Below, in pieces: positions 8,029 to 16,003 of a stretch of DNA of 64,000 bases. The stretch comes from Rhodococcus yananensis (GTDB lineage: Bacteria > Actinomycetota > Actinomycetes > Mycobacteriales > Mycobacteriaceae). Within the stretch, counting starts at the first letter, position 1, and each line of letters starts with the position of its first letter. Below the pieces are notes generated by a model. The model was given only the letters and a program-made list of their open reading frames with translations, did no database searches and had not been told where the DNA came from. Location: NCBI RefSeq assembly GCF_020515525.1, contig NZ_JAIYEP010000009.1, positions 1 through 64,000 of the forward strand, written 5' to 3'. Position numbers and translations under genes: made by a program.

Positions 8029-9110
8029 CCGAGACGACCACACACCCCGCCGTCGTCGGCAAACTCTCCACCCTGGACCGCTTCCTGCCGGTATGGATCG
8101 GTGTCGCAATGATCGCCGGGCTGCTGCTCGGCCGGATGATCCCGGGCCTCGGGGACGCGCTCGGCGCCGTCGAACTCGACGGCATCTCGCTGCCGATCGC
8201 ACTGGGCCTGCTGATCATGATGTACCCGGTGCTGGCGAAGGTGCGCTACGACCGCCTCGACACCGTCACCGGAGACCGCAAACTCCTGTTGGGCTCGCTC
8301 CTGCTGAACTGGGTCCTCGGTCCGGCACTGATGTTCGCCCTCGCCTGGATCTTCCTGCCAGACCTGCCCGAATACCGGACCGGACTCATCATCGTCGGCC
8401 TAGCCCGGTGCATCGCGATGGTCATCATCTGGAACGACCTCGCCTGCGGTGACCGAGAGGCCGCCGCGGTGCTCGTGGCGATCAACTCGGTGTTCCAGGT
8501 GATCATGTTCGCCGTCCTCGGCTGGTTCTACCTCTCGGTCCTGCCCGGCTGGCTCGGGCTCGAGCAGACCACCATCGACACCTCGCCGTGGCAGATCGCG
8601 AAATCGGTGCTGATCTTCCTCGGGATCCCGCTGCTCGCCGGGTTCCTCACCCGCCACTTCGGGGAGAAGGCCAAGGGCCGCGACTGGTACGAGGAGCGGT
8701 TCCTGCCGAAGATCGGCCCCTGGGCCCTCTACGGGCTGCTGTTCACCATCGTGATCCTGTTCGCGCTGCAGGGCGACCGGATCACCTCGCAGCCACTCGA
8801 TGTCGTGCGGATCGCAATCCCACTGCTGGCGTACTTCGCGATCATGTGGGGCGGCGGCTACGCCCTCGGCGCCGCAATGGGGCTCGGCTACGAGCGCACC
8901 ACCACCCTCGCGTTCACTGCGGCCGGCAACAACTTCGAGCTCGCCATCGCGGTGGCGATCGCCACCTACGGCGTCACCTCAGGCCAGGCACTCGCCGGTG
9001 TCGTCGGCCCGCTGATCGAGGTCCCGGTCCTGGTCGGGCTGGTGTACGTCTCCCTCGCGCTGCGTAAACGCTTCACCCGCAAGGCCGCACCCGCACCCAC
9101 CGCTTCGTGA
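8025..9110 (+). CDS. acr3: Acr3 arsenite/H+ antiporter (island 1)
   Basis: A 361-residue integral membrane carrier with about ten hydrophobic segments, exporting As(OH)3 from the cytoplasm. Family landmarks include MMYPVLAKVRYD, GLARCIAMVIIWNDLACGD (with the conserved cysteine in the membrane) and the late motif AFTAAGNNFELAIAVAIA. Start GTG 8025 overlaps the arsR stop. It probably works alone or with ArsA/ArsD encoded on the other strand. It is nearly collinear with the island-2 copy at 39531. Confidence 0.95.
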   Translation: MTETTTHPAVVGKLSTLDRFLPVWIGVAMIAGLLLGRMIPGLGDALGAVELDGISLPIALGLLIMMYPVLAKVRYDRLDTVTGDRKLLLGSLLLNWVLGPALMFALAWIFLPDLPEYRTGLIIVGLARCIAMVIIWNDLACGDREAAAVLVAINSVFQVIMFAVLGWFYLSVLPGWLGLEQTTIDTSPWQIAKSVLIFLGIPLLAGFLTRHFGEKAKGRDWYEERFLPKIGPWALYGLLFTIVILFALQGDRITSQPLDVVRIAIPLLAYFAIMWGGGYALGAAMGLGYERTTTLAFTAAGNNFELAIAVAIATYGVTSGQALAGVVGPLIEVPVLVGLVYVSLALRKRFTRKAAPAPTAS

Positions 9111-9133
9111 CCCGAGAAGGCCAGGAGACGAAC

Positions 9134-9796
9134 ATGTCCCAGCACTCCGACCGCCACCAGTCCGAACTGCTCGTTCCCGAAGCAGTGCTGCGCCGCGCCG
9201 CCGAGCACCTCGCCGGCAGGTACACCGGAATCTTCTCCCCGGAGACCGTGGAGAGGGCGGTGTTCGAGTCCTACGCCGCACTGCGTGAAACCGCCACGGT
9301 GCACACCCATCTGAGCGCGCTCGCCCCGCGGCTGGCGGCCGAACGTCTCACCGCCCGGGCGCAAGCCGACGGAGTTGTCGCGAAAACGGTGCCCGAGGTG
9401 CTGTTCGTGTGCGCCCACAACACCGGCCGCTCCCAGATGGCTGCAGCATTGCTCGACCACCACGGCGGTGGCCGCGTCCACGTCCGCTCCGCAGGGTCGG
9501 CGCCGACCGACCGGATCGACCCGACCGTGCTCTCGGTCCTGGCCGAGCGCGGCATCGACCTCGGCGCGGCCTACCCCAAGCCGCTCACCGACGAGGTCGT
9601 TGCCGCCGCGGACGTCGTGGTCACGATGGGCTGCGGCGACGCCTGCGCGGTCCGTCCGGGCACACGCTATTTCGATTGGGCTGTCGCCGATCCCGAAGGC
9701 CAGTCCCCACAGATGGTGCGCGCGATCCGGGATGAGATCGACGTCCGGGTCCGCGCCCTGCTGTCCGATCTCAACACTGCTCCCCGCACCCTCTGA
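9134..9796 (+). CDS. arsC: Arsenate reductase with N-terminal helical domain (island 1)
   Basis: A 220-residue protein. Residues 1-85 form a predicted helical domain (AVLRRAAEHLAGRY..., ETVERAVFESYAAL), then a full LMW-phosphatase-fold reductase with P-loop CAHNTGRSQ and a downstream cysteine pair in MGCGDACAV. This layout resembles the Corynebacterium ArsC1' type, which has an N-terminal helical bundle and uses thioredoxin. ATG 9134 follows AGGAG at a good distance. It is the third gene of the arsR operon, with arsT (thioredoxin reductase) two genes downstream supporting thioredoxin coupling. Confidence 0.85.
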   Translation: MSQHSDRHQSELLVPEAVLRRAAEHLAGRYTGIFSPETVERAVFESYAALRETATVHTHLSALAPRLAAERLTARAQADGVVAKTVPEVLFVCAHNTGRSQMAAALLDHHGGGRVHVRSAGSAPTDRIDPTVLSVLAERGIDLGAAYPKPLTDEVVAAADVVVTMGCGDACAVRPGTRYFDWAVADPEGQSPQMVRAIRDEIDVRVRALLSDLNTAPRTL

Positions 9797-9821
9797 CCTC
9801 CCACTTCTTGAAAGGTTCTCG

Positions 9822-10253
9822 ATGACCACCGCATCCCCGAACCCCACGCCGTCGGTCCTGTTCGTCTGCGTGCACAACGCTGGCCGCTCCCAGATGGCCG
9901 CCGGATTCCTCACCGCGCTCGCCGGTGACCGGATCGAGGTCCGCTCCGCGGGCAGCGCCCCGGCCGACCAGGTCAACCCCGCCGCGACCCTGGCGATGGC
10001 CGAGGTAGGCATCGACATCTCGACCCAATCCCCGAAGATCCTCACCACCGATGCGGTGCAGGCATCGGATGTGGTGATCACGATGGGGTGCGGCGACACC
10101 TGCCCCGTCTTCCCCGGAAAGTCCTACCGGGACTGGGTTCTCGAGGATCCGGCCGGACAGGGTGTCGACGCGGTCCGCCCAATCCGCGACGAGATCAAGG
10201 CCAAGGTCGAGGCACTGATCGCCGAACTCGCCCCGGACCCCGTCCACAGCTGA
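9822..10253 (+). CDS. arsC: Thioredoxin-type arsenate reductase (island 1)
   Basis: A 143-residue single-domain arsenate reductase. The active-site loop is CVHNAGRSQ (CX5R), the resolving cysteines are in MGCGDTCPVFPG, and DPAG precedes the C-terminal helix (IRDEIKAKVEALI). The three-cysteine cascade is typical of thioredoxin-coupled ArsC. It sits 25 bp after the other reductase, with AAAGG before ATG 9822, and leads into arsT. Together with the divergent mycothiol-type gene it gives island 1 three different arsenate reductases. Confidence 0.9.
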   Translation: MTTASPNPTPSVLFVCVHNAGRSQMAAGFLTALAGDRIEVRSAGSAPADQVNPAATLAMAEVGIDISTQSPKILTTDAVQASDVVITMGCGDTCPVFPGKSYRDWVLEDPAGQGVDAVRPIRDEIKAKVEALIAELAPDPVHS

Positions 10254-10298
10254 CGGACACCCACCGGCATCCACCTGCCCATATCGCAGAAGGCGCAC

Positions 10299-11288
10299 AT
10301 GACCACTGACGTGACCATCCACGACCTCATCATCGTCGGCTCCGGACCCGCCGGATACACCGCCGGCGTCTACGCCGCCCGTGCGGAGCTCGAGCCCCTG
10401 CTCTTCGAGGGCACCCAGTTCGGCGGCTCGCTGATGACCACCACCGAGGTGGAGAACTTCCCCGGCTTCCGCGAGGGCATCATGGGCCCGGATCTCATGG
10501 ACGAGATGCGTGAGCAGGCCAAGCGTTTCGGCGCGGACATCCGCACCGAGGACGTCGAGGAGATCGAGCTGGACGGCCCGGTCAAGAAGGTCGTCGCGAA
10601 CGGCGAGACCTACTACGCGCGCGCCGTCATCCTCGCGATGGGTGCCGCCGCCCGCTACCTCGGCATCCCGGGGGAGGAGCGGCTCCTCGGCCGCGGCGTC
10701 AGCGCCTGCGCCACGTGCGACGGCTTCTTCTTCCGCGACCAGGACATCGTCGTGGTCGGCGGCGGCGACTCCGCGATGGAGGAGGCCACCTTCCTGACCA
10801 AGTTCGCCCGCAGCGTCACGCTCGTGCACCGCCGCGAGGAGTTCCGCGCGTCGCGGATCATGCTCGAGCGCGCCAAGGCGAACGAGAAGATCCGCTTCGT
10901 CACCAACGCCGAGCCGGTCGAGGTGCTGGGCGAGAACAGCGTCACCGGCCTGGTGGTCCGCGACACCGTCACCGGCGAGCAGTCCACGCTCGACGTCACC
11001 GGCATGTTCGTCGCGATCGGCCACGATCCGCGCAGCGAGCTCGTCAAGGGCCAGGTCGACGTCGACACCGCCGGCTACGTCAAGGTGCAGTCGCCGACCA
11101 CCGCCACCTCCACCGAGGGCGTCTTCGCCGCCGGCGACCTGGTCGACCACACCTACCGTCAGGCCATCACCGCGGCCGGCACCGGCTGTGCCGCCGCGAT
11201 CGACGCCGAGCGCTGGCTGGCCGACCAGGGTGACATCACGGAGAACACCCTCGCGGCCGCGGGCGAGCCCGTCGCCGTCGACGCCTGA
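10299..11288 (+). CDS. arsT: Thioredoxin reductase, ArsT-like
   Basis: A 329-residue FAD/NADPH-dependent thioredoxin reductase. It has an N-terminal FAD-binding [16 protein letters not shown], the redox-active CATC ([11 protein letters not shown] near residue 143), an NADPH-binding [12 protein letters not shown], and the terminal FAD motif [11 protein letters not shown]. The length is standard for the family. It follows the thioredoxin-type arsC by 45 bp and precedes arsO. An arsO/arsT association is known from Streptomyces arsenic clusters. It probably recycles thioredoxin for the ArsC enzymes. Island 2 lacks this gene. Confidence 0.9.
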   Translation: MTTDVTIHDLIIVGSGPAGYTAGVYAARAELEPLLFEGTQFGGSLMTTTEVENFPGFREGIMGPDLMDEMREQAKRFGADIRTEDVEEIELDGPVKKVVANGETYYARAVILAMGAAARYLGIPGEERLLGRGVSACATCDGFFFRDQDIVVVGGGDSAMEEATFLTKFARSVTLVHRREEFRASRIMLERAKANEKIRFVTNAEPVEVLGENSVTGLVVRDTVTGEQSTLDVTGMFVAIGHDPRSELVKGQVDVDTAGYVKVQSPTTATSTEGVFAAGDLVDHTYRQAITAAGTGCAAAIDAERWLADQGDITENTLAAAGEPVAVDA

Positions 11289-11306
11289 CACCGCTGTGAG
11301 CTAGCG

Positions 11307-12356
11307 ATGATCAGCATCGATACCGATGTCGTCGTGATCGGGGGCGGTCAGGCCGGGCTCGCCGCGGGCTACTACCTGCGACGGGCCGGCCACCGGTACG
11401 TGATCCTCGACGACCAACCCACCCCGGGCGGGGCGTGGCCACACACCTGGCGGTCGCTGCGCCTGTTCTCCCCGGCCGAGTTCGCCGCCCTGCCGGGCTG
11501 GCCGATGCCGCCGTGGCCGGACGGTTTCCCGCCCGCCTGCCACGTCGTCGACTACTTCACTGCCTACGAGGAGCGGTACAACCTGCCGATCCGGCGCCCC
11601 GTCCGCGTCACAGGAGTCCACCGCGACGGGCAAAACCTCGTCGTCTCCGCCGGCGAGCACACCTGGCGGGCGCAGCGGGTGATCAGCGCGACCGGAACCT
11701 GGCAGCAACCGTTCTGGCCGATCTATCCCGGCGCGCGGGAGTTCACCGGCCGCCAACTCCACACCGTCGACTACCGGCAGCCGTCGGACTTCGCCGGCGC
11801 CCGGGTAGTGGTGGTCGGGGGCGGCAACTCCGCCGCCCAGCTCGTCGCCGAGATCTCCACCGCAGCCGCCACCACCTGGGTGACCACGCGGCCGCCTCGC
11901 TTCCTCGCCGACGACGTCGACGGGCGGGTGCTGTTCCGGGTCGCGTCCGAGCGTGCCGCGGCGATCGCCGCCGGCCTGCCCGACCCGGGCGGTCCCGCGT
12001 CGCTCGGGGACATCGTGATGGTGCCCGAGGTGCGAGAGGCGCGCGCTCGCGGCGTCCTGCACGCGCTCCCGATGTTTGACCGGCTCACCCCAGATGGGAT
12101 CGCCTGGGGGAACACGGTTCAGCACGCCGATATCATCGTGTGGGCCACGGGGTTTCGGCCCGCGCTCACACACCTGCGCCCGCTGCGGCTACGCGAACGT
12201 GACGGGCACATCGCTGTCTCCGGCACCCGCGCCCTGAAGGAGCCGCGCCTGTACCTGCTCGGCTACGGCGACTGGACCGGCCCCGGGTCGGCGACGATCC
12301 TCGGGGTCGGCCGTACCGCGAGGGCCGCTGTCGCCGAACTCGACCTCGGCGCGTGA
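11307..12356 (+). CDS. arsO: ArsO-like flavin-dependent monooxygenase
   Basis: A 349-residue two-dinucleotide-domain flavoprotein. The FAD motif is VVIGGGQAGLAAGYYL at the N-terminus and the NADPH motif is VVVGGGNSAAQL near residue 170. The linker ATGTWQQPFWP resembles flavin monooxygenases. It has the ArsO-typical GGAWPHTWRSLRLFSPAEFA. It closes the arsR-acr3-arsC-arsC-arsT-arsO operon, 18 bp after arsT. The biochemical role of ArsO is not settled; oxidation of an arsenic species is the usual suggestion. It is convergent with merR. Confidence 0.8.
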   Translation: MISIDTDVVVIGGGQAGLAAGYYLRRAGHRYVILDDQPTPGGAWPHTWRSLRLFSPAEFAALPGWPMPPWPDGFPPACHVVDYFTAYEERYNLPIRRPVRVTGVHRDGQNLVVSAGEHTWRAQRVISATGTWQQPFWPIYPGAREFTGRQLHTVDYRQPSDFAGARVVVVGGGNSAAQLVAEISTAAATTWVTTRPPRFLADDVDGRVLFRVASERAAAIAAGLPDPGGPASLGDIVMVPEVREARARGVLHALPMFDRLTPDGIAWGNTVQHADIIVWATGFRPALTHLRPLRLRERDGHIAVSGTRALKEPRLYLLGYGDWTGPGSATILGVGRTARAAVAELDLGA

Positions 12357-12405
12357 CCGGAGTGGGAACGGCGTCAGTGTTCCCCTGAGCGAGTTGTCGG
12401 CCGGT

Positions 12406-12864
12406 TCATTCTCCGGCGTTGCGTGCCAGCAGAGTGGTGAGTTCTTCGGCGTAGGCAAGCTGTTTGCGCAGGTTCCGGCAACTTTCCTCGGCGCGGGTGT
12501 GGCACTGGGCAACGAACGCGCGTGCCTGCGCCGTCGTCTCCGCGGACGCGTCGGCTCGAGCGAGAGTGTCCACCGATTCGAGTAGCAACTTCATCTCGTC
12601 GAGCGTGAAGCCGAGTGGCTTCATCCGCCGGATCAGCAGTAGACGCTGGACGTCGGACTCGGTGTAGAGACGGAATCCGCCTGCGCTGCGGGCGGAAGGC
12701 GTGACGAGTCCGACTTCGTCGTAGTGTCGAATCGTTTTGATCGACAGTTCCGTTCGCGTTGCGACCTGGCCGATCTGCAACTGCGCCTCGGTGGTGTCGT
12801 TCTGCTGCACCGCGACGACCTCGATTCCTGCTGAGCTGTGCCCGGATCCGGCACCGTCAGTCAC
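12406..12864 (-). CDS. MerR-family transcriptional regulator
   Basis: A 152-residue MerR-type activator. The N-terminal winged helix reads LQIGQVATRTELSIKTIRHYDEVGL (residues 31-55), followed by GGFRLYTESDVQRLLLIRRMKPLGFTLDE, then a long dimerisation coiled coil. There is one cysteine in FVAQCHTRAEESCRNL and no obvious metal-binding C-terminal loop, so the signal may be other than a heavy metal. It lies 52 bp downstream of sulP on the same strand. A MerR-style palindrome lies upstream of sulP at 14569, so it probably controls a sulP-merR transcript. Confidence 0.85.
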   Translation of the reverse strand: MTDGAGSGHSSAGIEVVAVQQNDTTEAQLQIGQVATRTELSIKTIRHYDEVGLVTPSARSAGGFRLYTESDVQRLLLIRRMKPLGFTLDEMKLLLESVDTLARADASAETTAQARAFVAQCHTRAEESCRNLRKQLAYAEELTTLLARNAGE

Positions 12865-12916
12865 GATAGCGACCTGCGGGCCGGTCCGGGCCCAGCGCCT
12901 CCGCCTCGTCGTCGGT

Positions 12917-14419
12917 TCAGTGGCCTGCGCCGAGCTGGCCAGTGAGCCGCACGTGGCGTTCGGCCGAGGCGTCGTTGAGGCCGACGATCACGGCGTTCTT
13001 GCCTTTGGCCGCGTATTTGGTGGTGATCGCGTCGAGGGTGGCGACGGTGGAGGCGTCCCAGATGTGGGCGTCGGAGAGGTCGATGATCACGTTCACTGGG
13101 TCGCCGAGGTAGTCGAACTGGTAGATCAGGTCGTTGCTCGAGGCGAAGAACAATTCGCCGCGCACGGCGTAGACTCGGGTGTTCTCGTCCGGATGGGCGA
13201 TGTCGACGACGTCGGTCAGGTGTGCGACGCGGCGGGCGAAGAGTACCATCGCGGTGATCACGCCGACGATGACGCCGTAGGCGAGGTTGTGGGTGGCGAC
13301 GGTGACGGCGACGGTGGCGAGCATGACCAGGGTTTCGCTCTTGGGCATGCGGCGCAGTGTCTTCGGGGTGATCGAGTGCCAGTCCATGGTGCCGACCGAG
13401 ACCATGATCATCACCGCGACCAGGGCGGCCATCGGGATGAGAGCGACGATGTCGCCGAGGCCGACGACGAGGATCAGCAGGAACACACCTGCGAGGAAGG
13501 TCGAGATGCGGGTGCGGGCGCCGGAGACCTTGACGTTGATCATGGTCTGGCCGATCATGGCGCAGCCGCCCATGCCGCCGAAGAAGCCGGTGACCACGTT
13601 CGCGATGCCCTGTCCCCACCCTTCGCGGGTCTTGTTGGAGTGGCTGTCGGTGATGTCGTCGACGAGCTTGGCGGTCATCAGGGACTCGAGCAGGCCGACC
13701 AGCGCCATCGCCAACGCGTAGGGGGCGATGATCCGCAGCGTCTCGAGCGTGAGCGGGACGTCGGGGAAGAACAGCGTCGGCAGGCTCGATGGCAGCTCGC
13801 CCTCGTCGCCGACGTTGGGCACGTTCAACCCGAACACCACCGTCGCGGCCGTGAGCAGCACGATCGCCACCAGCGGGGCGGGGATGACCTTCGTCAGCCG
13901 CGGCAGGAACACCATGATCACCAACCCGACCGCGACCATCGGATACACCAATGTCGGCACACCGAGCAGGTGTGGAAGCTGGGACGTGAAGATCAAGATC
14001 GCCAGGGCGTTGACGAAGCCGACCATGACGCTGCGAGGGATGAACCGCATCAACTTCGCGACACCGAGCACGCTCAGCACGATCTGCAAGATGCCCGCCA
14101 AGATCACCGCGGCAACGAAGTAGTCGAGCCCGTACTCGCGGGCCAGCGGCGCGATGACCAGGGCGATCGCGCCTGTCGCTGCGGAGATCATCGCGGGTCG
14201 ACCGCCGACGATCGCGATGGTCACCGCCATCGTGAATGAGGCGAACAGCCCGATCCGGGGATCCACGCCCGCGATGATCGAGAACGAGATCGCCTCGGGG
14301 ATCAGGGCGAGTGCCACCACGAGACCGGCGAGGACCTCGGTTTTCAATCGGGACGGATCCCGAAGTGCGCCGAGCACGGACCCCTCGAGGTGCGTGGCGA
14401 GCTGACGCTGTTGTGCCAT
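12917..14419 (-). CDS. SulP-family anion transporter with STAS domain
   Basis: A 500-residue SulP permease. The N-terminal part has the signature [20 protein letters not shown] and about 10-12 hydrophobic segments. The conserved block [14 protein letters not shown] and [14 protein letters not shown] is present. Residues from about 415 form a cytoplasmic STAS domain ([20 protein letters not shown]). ATG 14419 is chosen because GGAG lies 6 nt upstream; the frame is open for 75 more residues without family similarity. Substrates in this family are sulfate, bicarbonate or other oxyanions. In an arsenic island it might restore oxyanion balance, but that is inference. Confidence 0.9.
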   Translation of the reverse strand: MAQQRQLATHLEGSVLGALRDPSRLKTEVLAGLVVALALIPEAISFSIIAGVDPRIGLFASFTMAVTIAIVGGRPAMISAATGAIALVIAPLAREYGLDYFVAAVILAGILQIVLSVLGVAKLMRFIPRSVMVGFVNALAILIFTSQLPHLLGVPTLVYPMVAVGLVIMVFLPRLTKVIPAPLVAIVLLTAATVVFGLNVPNVGDEGELPSSLPTLFFPDVPLTLETLRIIAPYALAMALVGLLESLMTAKLVDDITDSHSNKTREGWGQGIANVVTGFFGGMGGCAMIGQTMINVKVSGARTRISTFLAGVFLLILVVGLGDIVALIPMAALVAVMIMVSVGTMDWHSITPKTLRRMPKSETLVMLATVAVTVATHNLAYGVIVGVITAMVLFARRVAHLTDVVDIAHPDENTRVYAVRGELFFASSNDLIYQFDYLGDPVNVIIDLSDAHIWDASTVATLDAITTKYAAKGKNAVIVGLNDASAERHVRLTGQLGAGH

Positions 14420-14568
14420 CACGGCTCCGTTCGAGACTGGGGCACACCGTGCCCGGTCGCGGGCGTCTTCGATGCACCGCGGTAGAGGAGACGACACCTG
14501 CAGCTGCGGGGAGCCGTGGATGTCGTCGCCCGCGCGTTCGGCGGGACTGGTCATCGCAACGAGGCAGC

Positions 14569-14594
14569 ACTCTACCCTTACGGGAGGGTAGAGT
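14569..14594 (-). promoter_or_regulatory. MerR-type operator upstream of sulP
   Basis: ACTCTACCCT (14569-14578) and AGGGTAGAGT (14585-14594) form a perfect 10-bp-arm inverted repeat with a 6-bp spacer, the size expected for a MerR-family promoter dyad. It lies about 150 bp upstream of sulP, in the 295-bp gene-free stretch 14420-14714. TAGAGT in the promoter-distal arm could serve as a -10 element on the minus strand. Confidence 0.65.
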
Positions 14595-14714
14595 GCGAAA
14601 TGGGCTGGTGGCAGCCGGTGGCGGGGTGGCCGATGCCGACACATGGAGGCGGATCAGCCCTTCACCGGTGGGCCGCGCCTCACGCGCCGCGGCAGACGAG
14701 CCACCCGAAACGGG

Positions 14715-15023
14715 TCAGCGTTCGCTACGGCGGATGGCGGCGATGAGACTCGACAGATCGGGTAGGCCGTCGGCGCACCCGTGGCCGCGGTAGACGCGGC
14801 ACGCCAGCGCGGCCGCGCCGGTCGATGTGAACGGGTCGGCGCCGTCGATGCGGATCGTCGGGGACCCGGGGAATCCTTCCCGCTGCGCGTCCTCGGGCGT
14901 CGCCACGGTCCGCAGCACGATCGGGGTGCTGGCGTTGCCCGTTGCCGCGAGGGCATCTGCCAGAAGGTCTCGGGCCCGCTGCCAGTTCGGGCAGCCGTCG
15001 AAGTAGAGCAGTTCGATGTCCAT
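14715..15023 (-). CDS. Small thioredoxin-like protein (island 1)
   Basis: A 102-residue protein beginning MDIELLYFDGCPNWQRARDL, a thioredoxin-like beta-alpha start with a single active-site-type cysteine (GCPNW), followed by GFPGSPTIRIDG with a cis-proline-like SPT. Related small proteins occur in arsenic and mercury clusters, often unnamed. It lies 5 bp downstream of the ArsR-GNAT gene and is conserved in island 2 (49665). The function is unknown; a thiol/arsenic handling role is inferred from cysteines and context. Confidence 0.75.
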   Translation of the reverse strand: MDIELLYFDGCPNWQRARDLLADALAATGNASTPIVLRTVATPEDAQREGFPGSPTIRIDGADPFTSTGAAALACRVYRGHGCADGLPDLSSLIAAIRRSER

Positions 15024-15028
15024 GCCGG

Positions 15029-15904
15029 TCAGGCGCCGTCCGCGCCCGCGACGCTGTCGGAGCGGCGCTCGAGGAAGACGGTGTCACGCCAGACCCCACC
15101 GATTCGGGCGATGCGCTCACGCACGCCGACGGTGCGGAATCCGGCCGAATGCAGCAGCGCGATACTGGCCCGGTTCTCGGCTAGGACCGAGTTCTGCAGC
15201 GTCCACAAACCGGCCTCGTCGGCGGCCACGACCTGGGTGCGCAGCAGCGCCTTGCCGACCCCGCGGCCCCGCATCCCCTCGGCGACGAACACCGCGTTTT
15301 CGGCGACACCGCGATAGCAGTCGCGGTCCGAGACCGGGCTCAGCGCGGCCCAACCGACCACGGCGCCGTCGATCTCGGCGACCCACCGGTGCCCGGGAAG
15401 CCACCGGTCATCGAGAGTGTCGCGGCTGGGGACCTCGGTGGCGAGCGCGCCGGCGCCGCCCTCGCCGTAGATGCGCCCGACCGCATCCCAGTCGTCGTCG
15501 GTCATCGCGCGAACAGCGACGTCGTCGGGTAGATCGGCCGGGCAGCACGGGCGCGGGGTGAGCACCCCCATCACCACATCGGCCGCCTGCGGCAGGCCCG
15601 TGCAGCACGACGGATTGACCACCACGACGGTGCTGGTGCCGTCCTTGTGGACGGTCACGAACCCCACGTCGGCGAGTTTGCGGACGTGATGCGACACGGT
15701 CGGCTGCCCCACGCCGAGCGCGTCGGAGAGCTCCCCGATCGTGATGCCGGCGGGCCGACTGGCGACCTGGTGAAGCAAACGCACCCGGGTCGGCTCGGCC
15801 AGGCACGCGAACCACCCCGCGTAGACGGCGGCGTCCTCGGTCCCCAGGCCCACCGCCTCGACCGGAGCCGGGTTCCGGAGTGTCGGCATATCCAGGGAAG
15901 TCAT
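15029..15904 (-). CDS. ArsR-GNAT fusion: arsenic repressor joined to ArsN-like acetyltransferase (island 1)
   Basis: A 291-residue two-domain protein. Residues 25-95 are an ArsR winged helix (FACLAEPTRVRLLHQVA, VGQPTVSHHVRKLADVGFV). Two cysteine pairs follow: C100/C101 (NPSCC) and C120/C121 (RPCC), a likely As(III) site at the domain junction. Residues from about 126 form a GNAT fold with the acetyl-CoA loop GMRGRGVGKALL. It resembles ArsN/phosphinothricin acetyltransferases, which in some bacteria acetylate arsinothricin. Compared with island 2 it lacks three residues in the GNAT beta1-alpha1 loop (IYGEGGAGALATE against IYADGIATGAATFTTE), so acetylation may be impaired. ATG 15904 sits beside its putative operator. 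Confidence 0.85.
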   Translation of the reverse strand: MTSLDMPTLRNPAPVEAVGLGTEDAAVYAGWFACLAEPTRVRLLHQVASRPAGITIGELSDALGVGQPTVSHHVRKLADVGFVTVHKDGTSTVVVVNPSCCTGLPQAADVVMGVLTPRPCCPADLPDDVAVRAMTDDDWDAVGRIYGEGGAGALATEVPSRDTLDDRWLPGHRWVAEIDGAVVGWAALSPVSDRDCYRGVAENAVFVAEGMRGRGVGKALLRTQVVAADEAGLWTLQNSVLAENRASIALLHSAGFRTVGVRERIARIGGVWRDTVFLERRSDSVAGADGA

Positions 15905-15916
15905 ACCCCCGATTAT

Positions 15917-15987
15917 ATCGACGCGCATCGATGGTTGCATTCATCGATGCGCGTCGATACAGTCGTGGTTGATCGATGGACGTCGAT
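15917..15987. promoter_or_regulatory. Triple ArsR-type operator between ArsR-GNAT and flavoprotein genes
   Basis: Two 17-bp arms, ATCGACGCGCATCGATG (15917-15933) and its perfect reverse complement (15942-15958), flank an 8-bp spacer. A third related site, ATCGATGGACGTCGAT, lies at 15972-15987. Each arm is itself a near-palindrome of the ATCGA-N-TCGAT type used by ArsR proteins. The set is conserved in island 2 at 50893-50968. It lies in the divergent promoter and should be bound by the ArsR-GNAT protein. Confidence 0.7.
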
Positions 15988-16003
15988 GAATAAGGAGTTT
16001 GTG

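Noticed and set aside
9771-11291. 506-residue minus-strand frame
   Set aside because: Antisense to arsC and arsT, with low-complexity Gly/Val/Asp composition typical of high-GC shadows.
12737-14239. 500-residue plus-strand frame rich in Asp, His and Gln
   Set aside because: It is the antisense shadow of sulP and merR; composition is unnatural and the minus-strand genes have clear family motifs.
15917-15987. CRISPR-like or satellite repeats
   Set aside because: Only three short related sites in a divergent promoter, with operator symmetry and no spacer regularity.
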